DNA of 64,000 bases, from the NCBI RefSeq assembly GCF_001625195.1, contig NC_054389.1, positions 10,102,520 to 10,166,519 of the forward strand. Reading direction: 5' to 3'. Below are positions 1-11,302 of this stretch, one piece after another (the stretch's first letter is position 1; each line of letters starts with the position of its first letter). Source of the stretch: Drechmeria coniospora. Its lineage: Eukaryota > Ascomycota > Sordariomycetes > Hypocreales > Ophiocordycipitaceae. The position numbers and the translations under genes are program-made. The notes under the pieces were generated by a model. That model ran no database searches. It had not been told where the DNA came from and saw nothing but the letters and a program-made list of their open reading frames with translations.

Positions 1-1994
1 ACGACCCAAGCAACCCCAACAACGCGACCCCTCCTCCTCTGCCCTCCAACCGCGGAACCCCCTCCGCCGTCGCCTCCGCGAGACCGAACCATAGCCAGCG
101 TCCGAGCGTGAGTGCCGTCGATGACTCGTCGTTGCCTGTGACCGCCATGAGCGAAGACGCCGTCGTCGCCGCCGCCGCCGCCGCCTCCAAGCCTGCGGCC
201 ATGCCCTTTGATGCGCCCGCCTCCGCCAGCAACGGCGGCGAGAGGGTACGTTTCGGCACCCATCGAACCTACGTCCGAATGAGCTCACCAGCTGACATTC
301 TTCCCCTCTTGCTCTTCCCCCCCACACAGTCGGTTGTCGTTCGATGCGATACCTTCATCACCACCGTCACCGTCACCGCCGACACCTCACCCGGCGACAT
401 CATCCAAACCGTCGCGAGACAGACGAAGCATCCCGTGACCGCCTCCACCTCGGTCCTTCTCGAGGCCTACTCCGCCCTCGGCCTCGAGCGTCCTCTTCGC
501 CGCTACGAGCGGGTCCGCGACACGCTGAATTCCTGGGACAGCGATCAGCAAAACTCGCTCATCGTCGTCGCGAGCGAGACCGTCAGCAACGACCAGAACC
601 TCGACATCGACTCCGTCGACCGCACCGACGACCCGCCCCCGGGCTTCTGCGTCCAGCTTCACCACTCCTCCCGACCGGGCAAGTGGCAGAAGCGCTGGAT
701 GACCCTCCTCGACAGCGGTCAGATGTTCCTCTCCAAGCGACCCGACGCCGGCCCCTCCGACAAGGACAGCACCGTCGTCTGCCACCTCTCCGACTTCGAC
801 ATATACAAGCCCAAGGAGAGCGAGCTGCGGCGGAACCTCAAGCCGCCCAAGAAGTTCTGCTACGCCATCAAGAGTCAGCAAAAGACCTTCGTCTTCCCCA
901 ACGGCACCAACTTCGTCCACTTCTTCTGCACGGACGATCATCAGCTCGCCACCCGCTTCTTCGACCTCGTTCACGGCTGGCGGAGCTGGTACCTCGCCAG
1001 CAAGCTGGTGCCCCCCGAGGAGGAGATCAGCGCTCCTCCGCCGCCGCCCAATTTCAGCAACCCCTTGATCAACAGGGCAAAGTCGAACAAGGAAACCTTG
1101 CGCATCTCCATCGACGGCAGCGGAGAGCCGCTCATGGACGTCAGCGGCTTCAAGGCGCCCGACATCTCGACCCTCACCCTGCCACCCCGCAAGACGTCGT
1201 CCAAGGGCTCGTCCGGGAGCAAGTCGTCACCCACAAGCCCCGACGGGCCCGGGACCTTCTCCTCCGAAGGTCTCCTCGGCGACGGCTACGAGAAGCGCCG
1301 GCAGGCCGAGGCGGCGACGAGAGCGGCCAACAAATCGGCCAAAGTCGAAGGTCCCTACACCGAAGGTCCCTCTCTCCTGAACGGCGGCATCCCCTCGAAC
1401 ACGACGACCGCCGCGGAGACCAAGTCTTGGTTTCCCTCGGCTTCCGAGCACACGGCCCGCATCCGAGCCAATTCCCTCCACAACACCCGCCGACCCCCGA
1501 GGGTGACGGATCCTGACTTGCTCCGACGGGAGAATCCCATGCCTGCGCCGCTCCTCCAGTTTGACGACGCGACCCTGCCCCAGCCATCGCGCCATCACCA
1601 TCATGGACCCAAGTCGAGCCCCAACAGGACCCGCTCCATGGGGAGGCGCCCCGGCGCCGGCGGCGGACCGCTCATCGATTTCGCCACCGGCGGTCAGTCC
1701 GAGCCACTCCCGAACGGGCCGCCGAAGCGGACCGTATCCCGACGAGGTCTCCCCGCTTCGGCACCTGGCGTGCAAGGCCCTCCGTCGCACGAGCTTTCCC
1801 GGACCAGGAGCCGCTCGAGCGCGGGATCCGTCCGCAGCAGCCACTCCCGCCGTCACGGTCCCGACAACCATTCTGCGCCTCCCGTGCCTCCCTTGCCCAA
1901 CCGATCCCCGCGCCGCGATCAGTTCGACATGCCGGTGTCTCCCCAAGGCCGCGGGCTGCGCCGTCCCGAACCGCTCGTCGACCGTGCGCGGTAG
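1..1994 (+). CDS. RA- and PH-domain protein, 5' end outside window
   Basis: The reading frame is open from base 3 to the TAG at 1992-1994, so the start lies upstream of the window. A phase-0 intron at 246-329 (GTACGT...CACACAG, branch-like GCTGAC) interrupts it and happens to be free of in-frame stops. About 635 residues are visible. After a low-complexity Ala/Pro/Ser leader comes a Ras-association-like ubiquitin fold (about bases 330-590), then a PH domain (about 636-990, ending in the typical C-terminal Trp helix, GWRSWYLA). The rest is a long basic, Ser/Pro-rich disordered tail. RA-PH pairs of this kind recall Grb7/MRL-type adaptors, which bind small GTPases and phosphoinositides at membranes; that role is inferred from the family. 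It converges with ERG20 on the other strand. Confidence 0.8.
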   Translation, partial: DPSNPNNATPPPLPSNRGTPSAVASARPNHSQRPSVSAVDDSSLPVTAMSEDAVVAAAAAASKPAAMPFDAPASASNGGERVRFGTHRTYVRMSSPADILPLLLFPPTQSVVVRCDTFITTVTVTADTSPGDIIQTVARQTKHPVTASTSVLLEAYSALGLERPLRRYERVRDTLNSWDSDQQNSLIVVASETVSNDQNLDIDSVDRTDDPPPGFCVQLHHSSRPGKWQKRWMTLLDSGQMFLSKRPDAGPSDKDSTVVCHLSDFDIYKPKESELRRNLKPPKKFCYAIKSQQKTFVFPNGTNFVHFFCTDDHQLATRFFDLVHGWRSWYLASKLVPPEEEISAPPPPPNFSNPLINRAKSNKETLRISIDGSGEPLMDVSGFKAPDISTLTLPPRKTSSKGSSGSKSSPTSPDGPGTFSSEGLLGDGYEKRRQAEAATRAANKSAKVEGPYTEGPSLLNGGIPSNTTTAAETKSWFPSASEHTARIRANSLHNTRRPPRVTDPDLLRRENPMPAPLLQFDDATLPQPSRHHHHGPKSSPNRTRSMGRRPGAGGGPLIDFATGGQSEPLPNGPPKRTVSRRGLPASAPGVQGPPSHELSRTRSRSSAGSVRSSHSRRHGPDNHSAPPVPPLPNRSPRRDQFDMPVSPQGRGLRRPEPLVDRAR

Positions 1995-2620
1995 ACGACC
2001 CCAAAACCCTCTCCCGTTCGTCATTTCACCCTTCTTGTCTACCTTGTACCATTTACCCATTCCCCCCAACTTGTTGCCCCACGTTCTCTCTCCAACCTGT
2101 GAAGCCACAGCGTATGAGGATGTCTGCAGAAAACATGCTGTTTTTGGGTACCTTGCGCGCGCGACGCTCTCCCTTCTGTGCTGCGTCGGCATCGGCTTAT
2201 TATTAATATCGGCGACGCTGGTCTCAGCTGCCGAGGCGAGAACCATGCTGCATTTGCTGCGAGATTGCTGCTTGCCATATTGGGCTCTTATAAAAGAACG
2301 GAACGGAACAGATGCGGTTCAGATATTCCATTACTCGGCGACATGGGCACGCAACGCAAACGCTACAGTAATTACACGTACTTATTTATCGGGAAGGGGC
2401 GGACGTTATTTCCTCTTCATTTTTTTAGGGCCCAATCACATGCCTCGACATGGATGCTGTAGAGACCATATACAATAATGACGATTTCAACTTCACAAGT
2501 GCCATCCATCCCTTCCCTACCGTGTCGTGCCCTTGTACGCAACAACGCAAAGTTGATCTCGGCCTAGGTTTGGGCCTGAGCTTCGGGCTTACATGTTTCC
2601 GGTCCGATTGGTTTCGCCGT
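1995..2620. other. Intergenic region between convergent genes
   Basis: The stretch between the RA/PH gene stop and the ERG20 stop holds the two 3' untranslated regions. No further gene or repeat is visible. Confidence 0.6.
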
Positions 2621-3839
2621 CTACTTGGTTCGCTTAAAAATCTTGTCGAGGAAGGCCTTGAAGACTTCCTTCTTGAGGCCGTCACTCTCGTCGACGTTCT
2701 CGATCATGGTGTCGATCTCCTTCTTGCGTTTTTCCTCAAAGATCTCGAAGCACCCCTTCAGATCCATGTCGTCGTAGAGCTTCTTGATGATGGCCTCCTT
2801 GGCATCGTCCTTCTGGCCATAGTTGTCCTCGAGGATCTGGCGCTGTTCGGACGTCGACTTGGCGAGCGCTTGGTTGACGAGCCAGGAGCACTTGTTGTCC
2901 TTGATGTCGGTGCCGATCTTGCCGATGTGCTCGGGAAGGCCAAAGTTGTCGAGGTAGTCGTCCTGGATCTGGAAGTACTCGCCGAGGGGGATGAGGATGT
3001 CCTGGGCCTGCTTGAGGTTCTTGGGAGTTGCTAGATTGAGCTGGTGGAGGGCGAGGGCGACGGGGAGGTAGAAGGAGTAGTAGGCCGTCTTGTAGATGAC
3101 GATGAACTGGTACTTTGTCATGGAAAAGTTGTCGAGGTTGACCTTGTCCTCGGGCGCCGTGAGGAGATCGCAGAGCTGGCCGAGCTCCGTCTGGAGCGTC
3201 GTCTCGTGGAAGAGCTCGAGGAGGTCGACGTAGGCGGGGTGGGAGCGGAAGTACTTCTTGAGGAGGATGTAGATGCCGGACTCGAGGATGAAGGCGTCGT
3301 TGATGGCGATCATGCCCACGCCGTCTTGACGGTACCAGCAAGGCTGTCCACGGCGGGTGATGCTGCTGTCCATGATGTCGTCGGAGACGAGGAAGAAGGC
3401 TTGGAGCAGCTCCGTCATCCAGCCGAGCGTCGCCGACTGGAAGTATTCCTGCTCATCGAGGGGCCTGCCGAGGAGGATGGAGACCGAGTCGGGGACGGAC
3501 ATGCCGCGATTGCATTTACCGCCCAGCGGGTTGACCTCGAGGTTCTGCCCATCCCGGCACCGTCAGCAACCGCAGATGTTCGAGACGGACGAGACCTGTC
3601 TTGCGCAGATCCGGCACGAGACAACGAGGAACGGAGAGCGGGCGGGCGGATTTTTTTTGGAGGGGTTCTGGTTTTCTTGGGGGGAGGGGGGGGGGGGTTG
3701 TGTTTTTTGCTTCACCCACCTTCTTGAGCCAGTCGAGCTCGGCTTGCGGCAGGTTGTACGAGCGCGCATGGTCGAGGATGTCTTCCTCGAGCTTCGGGTA
3801 CACGGCCTCGAACTCTTTGAGCGTCGTTTTTTGCGCCAT
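2621..3839 (-). CDS. ERG20: Farnesyl diphosphate synthase
   Basis: Two exons: 3839-3720 (40 codons, [10 protein letters not shown]...) and 3544-2621, joined across a 175-nt intron (GTGGGT...GGGCAG). The product is 347 residues, the usual length for fungal FPPS. It condenses DMAPP and IPP to geranyl and then farnesyl diphosphate, feeding sterols, dolichol, haem a, ubiquinone and prenylation in the cytosol. The first Asp-rich motif DDIMD is near residues 95-99 and the second, DDYLD, near 235-239. The conserved [10 protein letters not shown] segment sits at the splice junction, which supports the intron call. The C-terminus KIFKRTK is typical. The intron carries a long G run on the + strand. The promoter faces a GTAC-rich intergenic region shared with CDC23. 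Confidence 0.97.
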
Positions 3840-5802
3840 TTTGGGCGGGCAACAGTGCTTCGACGGGCGGAAGGGGGAGGGGGGAGGGTGTGGAAAACAG
3901 GAGGATGAGTGCACCAGCGGGGGAGGATGAACGAAGAAAGAAGCGCTCGCGTTCTACCGCGACGTTGGGACCCTGGCGGGGTTGGGTGGTTTTTGGAGGG
4001 GGTACCCAATGCAATTACTCGTACGGAGTACTGCGAGTCCCCGATGGGTGCACGGGGGGAATATGGCTTGTGGGACGCGATATGGGGAAGCAGTTCCGTC
4101 GGCTCCTCGCATGAATGCTGTAATACTAGCAGTCGTGGTACGGAGAACGGAGAGGCTAACACGATCGAATCAAACTCAGCACCATCGCTAACGATATAGG
4201 GTCAACTTTTCTACCGCAGAGCGGTGACGGCAACTAGCTAGCTGCGGACGAGGGAAGAAGAAAGTTCATGCGCGGGCAGGGAGCTGCGATTAGATGAATT
4301 CTTGGCTGCGATTGAGATGCACCTGATAGATCGGTGGACATCTCATGTGTATCGTATTTTGTACCATGTAACAGTGACACCTGTACTACCTACTGTATGC
4401 CCTACCTAGTAGTGCAGGGTCACCCTAATCCCAGGGCCATGATAATCACCGGGACACCGTCGGATTAGGGTGGTCCCCTAGTACAGAGTAAGTACTCCGT
4501 ACATGTGCCTACAGTAAGTTTGTGCATGCATCAGGTACAACTACTTACTATTACTTACTTACCTAGTACTGTACGTACACCTACCGAGCGCACGCAAGTA
4601 CTGTAGCACAACTGCATGTACTCCGTACATAAGTACATGTACTACCTACTAACCTAGTAGTACTACTAACCTAGTAGTACTGTACCTACGGAGTAGTACT
4701 CCGTACTGGCACTAAAAATTACATGTTTTGGTGGGGTTGATGGGGTTGAGAGCCTCCGTGATCCGCACAGAGGTACATGCTTTTGGTAGACCTGCTCGTA
4801 AAACACAGACAAGTAATACTGCGAGTACTTGCAAGAAGGCGTACTTGCATTACAGTATCACTATTAGTACTTACATGTGCTGTAAGTACAGTAATCAAGT
4901 AATACACAGACATATACTTGCAAGTAATACAACCAAGTGCGGAGTACTACTTGTAGTACCCCAGTGCTGTACTGGCCTGTTTGTAGCGCTCGAAGCCATT
5001 ACACTAATGTCAGTGCAGACCGATTTGGGCCACGAATTGGTGATACCAGGCAGCAGGCCAAACAGACTGCAAGCCATTCCCTCGTTCAAAAACAAAGAAG
5101 AAACCAGAGAACCAAGCAAAATTATACCAGTGGCAAAAAAGGGCTCGATTATGCGCGCCTCCAGTCACCTCATGGATTTTTTTTCTTGCCTCGGCAGCAG
5201 TAGGCCTCGTGTTGAGCAGTTCCCGTACTGGTGATACCTGTGACGGAACGAAACGGAAACTAACAGGTAGTTGTCGACACCAACAATGCACTTCTCCTCC
5301 AGTGATGCTCAAGTGATATGTACTTTGGTGATGATTTGCTCAAGAACGCGACGGCATTTATTAATTGCCATTGTATTCGTGGCCCTCTCCAGGAGCATAA
5401 CGAGCCGCTGCAGTCGTAAGTAAGTTGGTGCGATGTAAGTATGTGTATGCATTGCAGGTGCAAATTGTACGGAATTTATGAGTAGTTCTGTCTTGCATAT
5501 CAGAACACAGTGCGTAAATACAGTATACTCTTTAACCACACTGTACACTCACCAACGCGTTTCTGCGGGACGGGTCGCCATCTTGCAAATGCTTTGCACG
5601 GGCACGCACAATGGATGAATGGCGCCTGGATTGGGACATCGCAAGTTCATCTCGTCCCAATGAAACCATATCGACCGAGCTTCCCACAGCTTGGCTGATG
5701 CCGGATCCCCCCATCGGATGCCGTATTTGACAGCCTCCGACCGGCGTACTCCCTCGATCGCTTTCTCTCTCCAGCACCCTTGGCCTTTCACCCCACGACA
5801 CC
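3840..5802. other. GTAC-rich intergenic region, divergent promoters of ERG20 and CDC23
   Basis: This is a 1.96-kb divergent intergenic region. From about 4330 to 5000 it is dominated by GTAC tetranucleotides and by TACTCCGTA / TACGGAGTA words (for example at 4493-4502 and around 4700). Short open frames here have no domain, codon-usage or splice support. No TATA box is clear for either gene. Confidence 0.6.
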
Positions 5803-8052
5803 ATGACGCTGAGCGCGCAGGAGCTTGCCCAGCTTCGGCTCGCTCTGCAGGATGCCGTCATAAAATGCTCCGAGAGATGTCTTTACCAGTCGTCTAAGTG
5901 GTATGCGTCCCCCCGGCCCCTCGACGCCGTCCGCCACCCGGAGCTCCCTCGGTGGGAGGCTAACCTTCACCATCTAGGGCCGCCGAGCTTCTCAACGCCC
6001 TTCCCGAACCCGAAGACGCCGACGAGGATCTGGATCTTGCCCAGGAAAAGTCCGTGTCGCCCATATTTACCCCCAACCTCGACCCGGAAGAGGCTGCTCT
6101 GGAGGCGAGAGAGCTGAGCAAGTACCTGCTTGCCAAGTCCTTCTTCGACTGCAAGGAGTTTGACCGATGCGCCGCCGTCTTCCTCCCCGAATCCCTCCTC
6201 TCCGCCGTTCTTGCCTCCCATTCGGAAGTGGCCGGAGAGTCGACGCAGATGGGAAGAGGCAAGGCCATGGCTTCCGAGGCTCGGCCGTCCAACGCCACTC
6301 CGCTGCCCAAGATGAGCCAAAAGAGCTTGTTCCTTGCCCTCTACGCCAAGTTCATGTCGGGCGAGAAGCGCAAAAATGAGGAGTCTGAGATGGTCATGGG
6401 TCCTCAGGACCTCGGCACCGTTGTCAACAAGCAGCTGCTCGTCACCGGGCGATATCTGGCCGCCTGGTTCGACGAACGAACGACCGACGACGAGGAGGTC
6501 CTCGGCAGCCAAGGTTGGCTGGAGTACCTGTACGTACGCAGCAAGACGAGAGATGGACCGTGCAAGCGGCGAACGAGGAGCTGACAAACCTCCGCGTGCA
6601 GGTATGGTATGGTGCTCGCCAAGGAGAAGAACGATGCCAAGGCCATGGAGTTTTTCATTCGAAGCGTCCACAGGTACCCCATGAACTGGGGCTGCTGGCT
6701 CGAAATGACTTCTCTCATTTCCAGGGTAGAAGAGGTACGTCGATCGTGGCCGAGCTGCCGCCGTTTCTCGCCACGTCGCTTCGGGCATGCTGACGCGCCG
6801 TCGATGGCAGTTGAACCGAATATCGAGACATTGCCCTCAAAATATCGTCTCCTTCATGTTCCACCTCCACACCTCGCTCGAGCTCTACCAGCAGTCGCCC
6901 AGCCTTGCCAGCAACCTCGAGCAGCTTCTTGCCATCTTCCCAACCTCGTCCTTCCTCCTCACCTGCAACGCCCTTCTTGCGTACCACGCCAAAGACATGA
7001 TGGCGGCTGAGCAGCATTTCAGCCGACTGCTTGCCCTCCACCCTCATAGGCTTGATTCCCTCGACGACTACTCCAATATCCTCTACGTAATCGGCCTGCG
7101 GCCAAAGCTCGCCTTTCTTGCACACCTGTGCTCGAGCGTTGACAAGTTCCGGCCCGAATCCTGCGTCGTCATCGGAAATTACTACTCGCTCATCTCGATG
7201 CACGAAAAGGCAGTCCAGTACTTCCGCAGAGCCCTGACCTTGGACAGGTCTTGCCTCTCGGCCTGGACGCTGATGGGACACGAGTACGTCGAACTCAAGA
7301 ACACGCACGCGGCCATCGAGTCGTACCGGCGGGCCGTCGACGTCAATCGGCGCGACTACCGAGCCTGGTACGGGCTCGGCCAGACGTACGAGATGCTCGA
7401 GATGCACACTTACTCGCTGTGGTACTACAAGAAGGCCGCAGGTCTCCGACCCTGGGACGGCAAGATGTGGCTGGCCGTCGGCTCGTGCCTGCAAAAGATG
7501 GGCCGAGAACGCGACGGCATAAAGGCCCTCAAGCGAGCGCTCCTCGCCGACGCCTATTACGACGTCGGCAGCAGCTTTGGCAGCGGGGGCGACCTTCTCG
7601 GCGCCCGTGGGGCTACCGGCCATATGGACCCCGAGATCCTGCTGCAGATCGCCGTCATGTACGACCAGCTCGACGAGGAGGAGGAGTCCAAGGCGTACAT
7701 GGAGCTCTGCGTCGCCCAGGAGGACGGCGGCGCGGCGGCGACGGCAGCCGACGGCAGCCTCGGCGGATCCGCCATGCGGCACAACGACTCGCCCACCGGC
7801 TCGGACGACGGCCGAGATCGCGACAGAGGCTACGGCGGAGCGTCCGAGGGCACTGGCGTCACGGCGGTGACGAGCAAGGCCCGCATGTGGCTTGCCCGCT
7901 TCGCCATGCGCACGGCCGATTACCAAACGGCCAACCGGCTTGCTACCGAACTTTGCCAGGACGGTGTCGAAGTCGAGGAGGCCAAGGCCTTGGTGCGCGA
8001 GATCAGGTCCATCTTGGAGTCGGTCGCTGGCGGCTACGATGCCGCGGGCTAG
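5803..8052 (+). CDS. CDC23: Anaphase-promoting complex subunit 8 (Cdc23)
   Basis: Four exons: 5803-5900, 5978-6529, 6602-6734 and 6811-8052, with introns of 77, 72 and 76 nt (donors GTATGC, GTACGT, GTACGT). The product is 674 residues. It is a TPR-superhelix scaffold of the APC/C ubiquitin ligase, which marks securin and cyclins for destruction in the nucleus. The N-terminal Apc8 helical domain spans about residues 1-260 (W-L-E-Y-L-Y-G-M-V-L crosses the second splice junction). TPR units follow, including SYRRAVDVNRRDYRAWYGLG and SLWYYKKAAGLRPWDGKMW. An acidic/Ala-Gly insert near 7720-7860 looks disordered. The ATG at 5803 gives the conserved N-terminus. It is divergent from ERG20 and convergent with the wall-protein gene. 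Confidence 0.95.
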
Positions 8053-8743
8053 AAGCCTCGGCGAATCTATCAGCCTCGAAACCGAGAAAATCGCATTTGA
8101 CCTTCAAAATGATTGATTGACCTGTAAAGCGATCGAACTACCTTGTAAAGCGACTGATGACAGATTACAACAAATTTTCGTACTTTGCTCTTTTTACTTG
8201 ATTGACGATGATGACCTTGACTCGGATGATCGCAAATCGGTGGCAGCTCGATTGATGGCCAGACAATTCACTCGATTGATACGGTTTCATTAACCATATG
8301 ATGCATGATGTCTCGTTGTGGAGCAGTGCAAAAGAATTTTGGGTGAAAGAATTATTATATTTATCACAATTGATATCTCAAGCACAAACACAACCCGCCG
8401 TCGACCGGTTAAAAAATCTCGACAAGGGAGCGTTGCGACCCATGTACCGAGCCTTCACCGTATTGGCGGAGTGAGTGTGTCGAGAAGCGGTCCGCAACAG
8501 ACAAAAAACGACACCGACAAGCTTGACATGCGTGTTTCCCAGAATTTCCCAGAATCAAGTCCCACAGTAGGAGTGGGTTCATTATTAGTTTGAATCGAAT
8601 CGAATCGATATCGTGAGCCTGTCTTTTTTCAACGCCGAGAGTCGAGTCCAAAGTCGAAAATCCGAGGATGCAGGCCTGCGGAGGCGTGCTGGTGCAGCGG
8701 CGCCAGGGGGGTGGGTGCAACCTCAAGATTGGACGGTCGATGC
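8053..8743. other. Intergenic region between convergent genes
   Basis: This AT-richer region holds the 3' ends of CDC23 and the wall-protein gene. A short GAATC/ATCGA iteration is seen at about 8590-8612 (ttgaatcgaatcgaatcgat). No gene is recognised. Confidence 0.5.
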
Positions 8744-9611
8744 TTACAGGAGCATGGCGACGAAACCGGCGACGACGAGAGCTCCAACACCAGCACCAGC
8801 CCTGTCGGCACCGCCAACCACGACGGAAGGCTCGGTGGTCTCGGCAGGAGTAGAAGCCTGGGTGTAGACCGGCGCGGGAGCGGGAGCGGGGGCAGGAGCA
8901 GGAGCCGGAGCAGGAGCCGGGGCGGGAGCCGGGGCGGGAGCGGGAGCGGGAGCGGGGGCAGGAGCGGGGCAGGAGCGGGGGCAGGAGCGGGGGCAGGAGC
9001 GGGAGCGGGAGCCGGAGCAGGAGCGGGAGCCGGAGCCGGAGCGGGGGCGGGTGCGGGGGCGGGTGCGTGGTGGGTATAGACAGGAGGAGCCGGGGCGGGA
9101 GGAGCCTTGGTGTAGGTGTGGGGAGGAGGAACCGGGACGTTGGTATGCGGCAGCTCCTTGGTGATGGTGCATGGGCAGTCGGTGATGGTCAGGGTAGCAG
9201 CCTTGGTGACGGTGTATGTTTTTGTGCCGACGCAAATGGTGGTGGGCTCCTAGTGTGGGGTGTTAGTGACCATCGCCTTGCTTGCTGCGGTTGGGATTCC
9301 GAAGGAGACGACAAGTGGAACAACAGCTGGCAACTTACAGGGCAGTATGTGGTGAAGTCCGAGTGGATGACATAAGTGGTGTGGTGAGGCTTCTTGTCGT
9401 CATCATGGTGATCCTTCGTCTTCGTCTTGATGTCGTGGTGCTCAGTTGTCTTTGTCGTCTTGCCGTGGTGGTCCTCGGTCGTGCGGGTGTTGTTCTTGCC
9501 ACCCCATGGCTTCATGGTAGGCCAGGCCTTCTCCTCGTGCGATCCCTCGATGGCAGCGGCAGAGGCCGTGGCGACAAAGGCCGTGGCGGCGAAGATGGTG
9601 GTGAACTTCAT
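8744..9611 (-). pseudogene. GPI-anchored wall protein with Ala-Pro repeat, apparent 1-nt frameshift
   Basis: Exon 1 is 9611-9339 (91 codons) with a signal peptide (MKFTTIFAATAFVATASAAA) and a His/Lys/Thr-rich segment. The intron is 9338-9250 (GTAAGT...CTAG). Exon 2 begins EPTTICVGTKTYTVTK and continues TITDCPCTITKEL, then a long (Ala-Pro)n repeat. The reading frame that enters the repeat is not the one that leaves it. Around 8965-8970 the + strand has GCGGGGCA where the neighbouring units have GCGGGGGCA, one G short. Past this point the entered frame reads Leu/Pro- and then Arg-rich sequence to a stop at 8629. The other frame gives a classic GPI tail (GALVVAGFVAMLL) with its stop at 8744. With the missing base counted the protein would be 259 residues. 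The architecture resembles hyphal ccg-6-type wall proteins. The cause may be a homopolymer sequencing error, a null allele, or length switching. Confidence 0.75.
8875..9068 (-). repeat. Ala-Pro coding minisatellite
   Basis: Degenerate 6-bp units (GGNGC-type on the + strand) encode alternating Ala-Pro within the wall-protein gene. Variants in the third base show the array is old enough to have drifted. One unit lacks a G at about 8965-8970, which shifts the frame. Confidence 0.85.
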
Positions 9612-11250
9612 TGTGCCGGTGGAAGCGCGAACGTTGCTTGCAAGTAAGCGGAGCGAATGTCGGAGCGGAGCTGATGAGAGCTGATGAAGCGATGGAAGTG
9701 ATGATGGATGGGAAAAAAAAGCCAACTTGGTGGGAAGAGGAGGGCCCCTTTGTAGTTCTGTTGGATGGGCGGAAAGGTCTCTCCATCTCTGCATTCAGTC
9801 GATTCTCGCCAGTCGACTTTGGAGGGATGCGATTGTCTCCCGCACGCAATCGACTCTTACACAAGGGTCGTCGCCGGATAAGGCATCGCCACCACCGACG
9901 GCGGGCCAGACAAACGCGGATCAAGGCTGACCACGAGCTGGTACCGGCCCACCCCACCGAGTTGGGCGCTAGCCTCAGCTGGTAACAGGCATTTTCATGC
10001 GGTGCAGGCTAGCAACCGGCCGCCCTGACAGCTGCCAGACACCTGGGTTCGGCAGCGACGAGGCGTTGAGGGAGATCTGCTTGATGCACCCGATGCGCTC
10101 GGCAGAAGCTGCCAACCAAGTGCATTCCAGCTGGTGACAGCCGAGCAGAGGACGAGTGCAGACGCACCGGCGGCGTTGGTCATGACTTTGCGCGAAGCCC
10201 AAGACGAAGCCGACGTCAAGGACCAAGGCGTAGGTCGACGACGGACGGGCGAGGAGGTTGCCGCTATTGACCTGACCATGCGAGGCACTAGGCTTGGGGA
10301 GGTGCTCAGTCCACTGCCTTGACAGACGCCAAACGTCAATCCGGTCGGCCTCCCGCCATAGGGTCCGTTGCTGTTCATGCACCACATTGGCGCTTCTCAC
10401 ATGTTCGCCGCCGCCGGCCCCAACAGAGGGAAACTCTATCTGACAGCGGCGCCACCATGCTTCCAACTCGGGCACTGGCTTCCAGAGACGGCCAATGCCG
10501 GACCCATGTTGGTTGTCGTACGACGGCAAGCAAACAGACAGGTCCGCACAATCGACTTGACTGTTCGATCCGTCACTCGCCGACACGAGCGACCACGGCG
10601 GACGAGTGAACGGGACCAAGCGAGCAAATGACCGAGCGAGCGACTTGGCGGGTTCGGGAGCACGATGCCGGAGCGAGCATGAATTGATGCATCTCCTCCG
10701 GCACAGATCCTTGCGTTCAGGGCAGACAGGCGCCGGGTAACGAAGGACGGACGGTAACGCAGACGGGGTAGGCTTCGGCCAAGTGGCCGCAGGCGGCGCG
10801 GGGTTGCGCGAGCGGATTGGCTGCCGGAAGCGCTAGGTCCTGGGACTGGAATGCTGGCGATTGCATCGACAGTGCAGTCGGGTGCCGTATCTGTAAGCAT
10901 ATGCGATGTTGCTGCGGCGCATTCGAACCTTGTCGTCGGCTGCTTTGCTCTGGCTGGATGCGTATTGTACGCTCGGCGGAAGTGATTGCCGCGTCCATGC
11001 ATTGTCGTGGCACATCATGACGATGATGGCGTCGCTCCTTACTGACAATGAATATGAGTGATCAAGAATGCGATGGCATGCGCTACACCTGATTGATCGA
11101 AGCCGGCAGTTGCTGGCCCGGCGACGATCTTCATTCCCGAGACGGTCCTGAACCTGAAGCGAGACGCCAAACCGTCAGAGGATCGGTGGCGTGCCTGCCG
11201 GTGGCATCCATCGCGGGGTGCAACGTGTGCCTGAACCCAGCGAGGGTTGT

Positions 11251-11302
11251 CATGATGACGATGATGACGCCGATGAGGATGATGATGATGATGATGATGA
11301 TG
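11251..11302. repeat. (ATG)n / (GAT)n microsatellite
   Basis: A trinucleotide ATG/GAT tract, with a clean core of eight consecutive GAT units at its 3' part and imperfect units upstream. No gene is associated. Confidence 0.85.

Noticed and set aside
1227..2246. 339-residue frame on the minus strand
   Set aside because: It lies antisense to the RA/PH gene, has Arg/Gly-rich low-complexity content and no domain; a shadow of GC-rich codons.
6715..7926. 403-residue minus-strand frame
   Set aside because: Antisense to the last exon of CDC23, whose TPR sequence is unambiguous.
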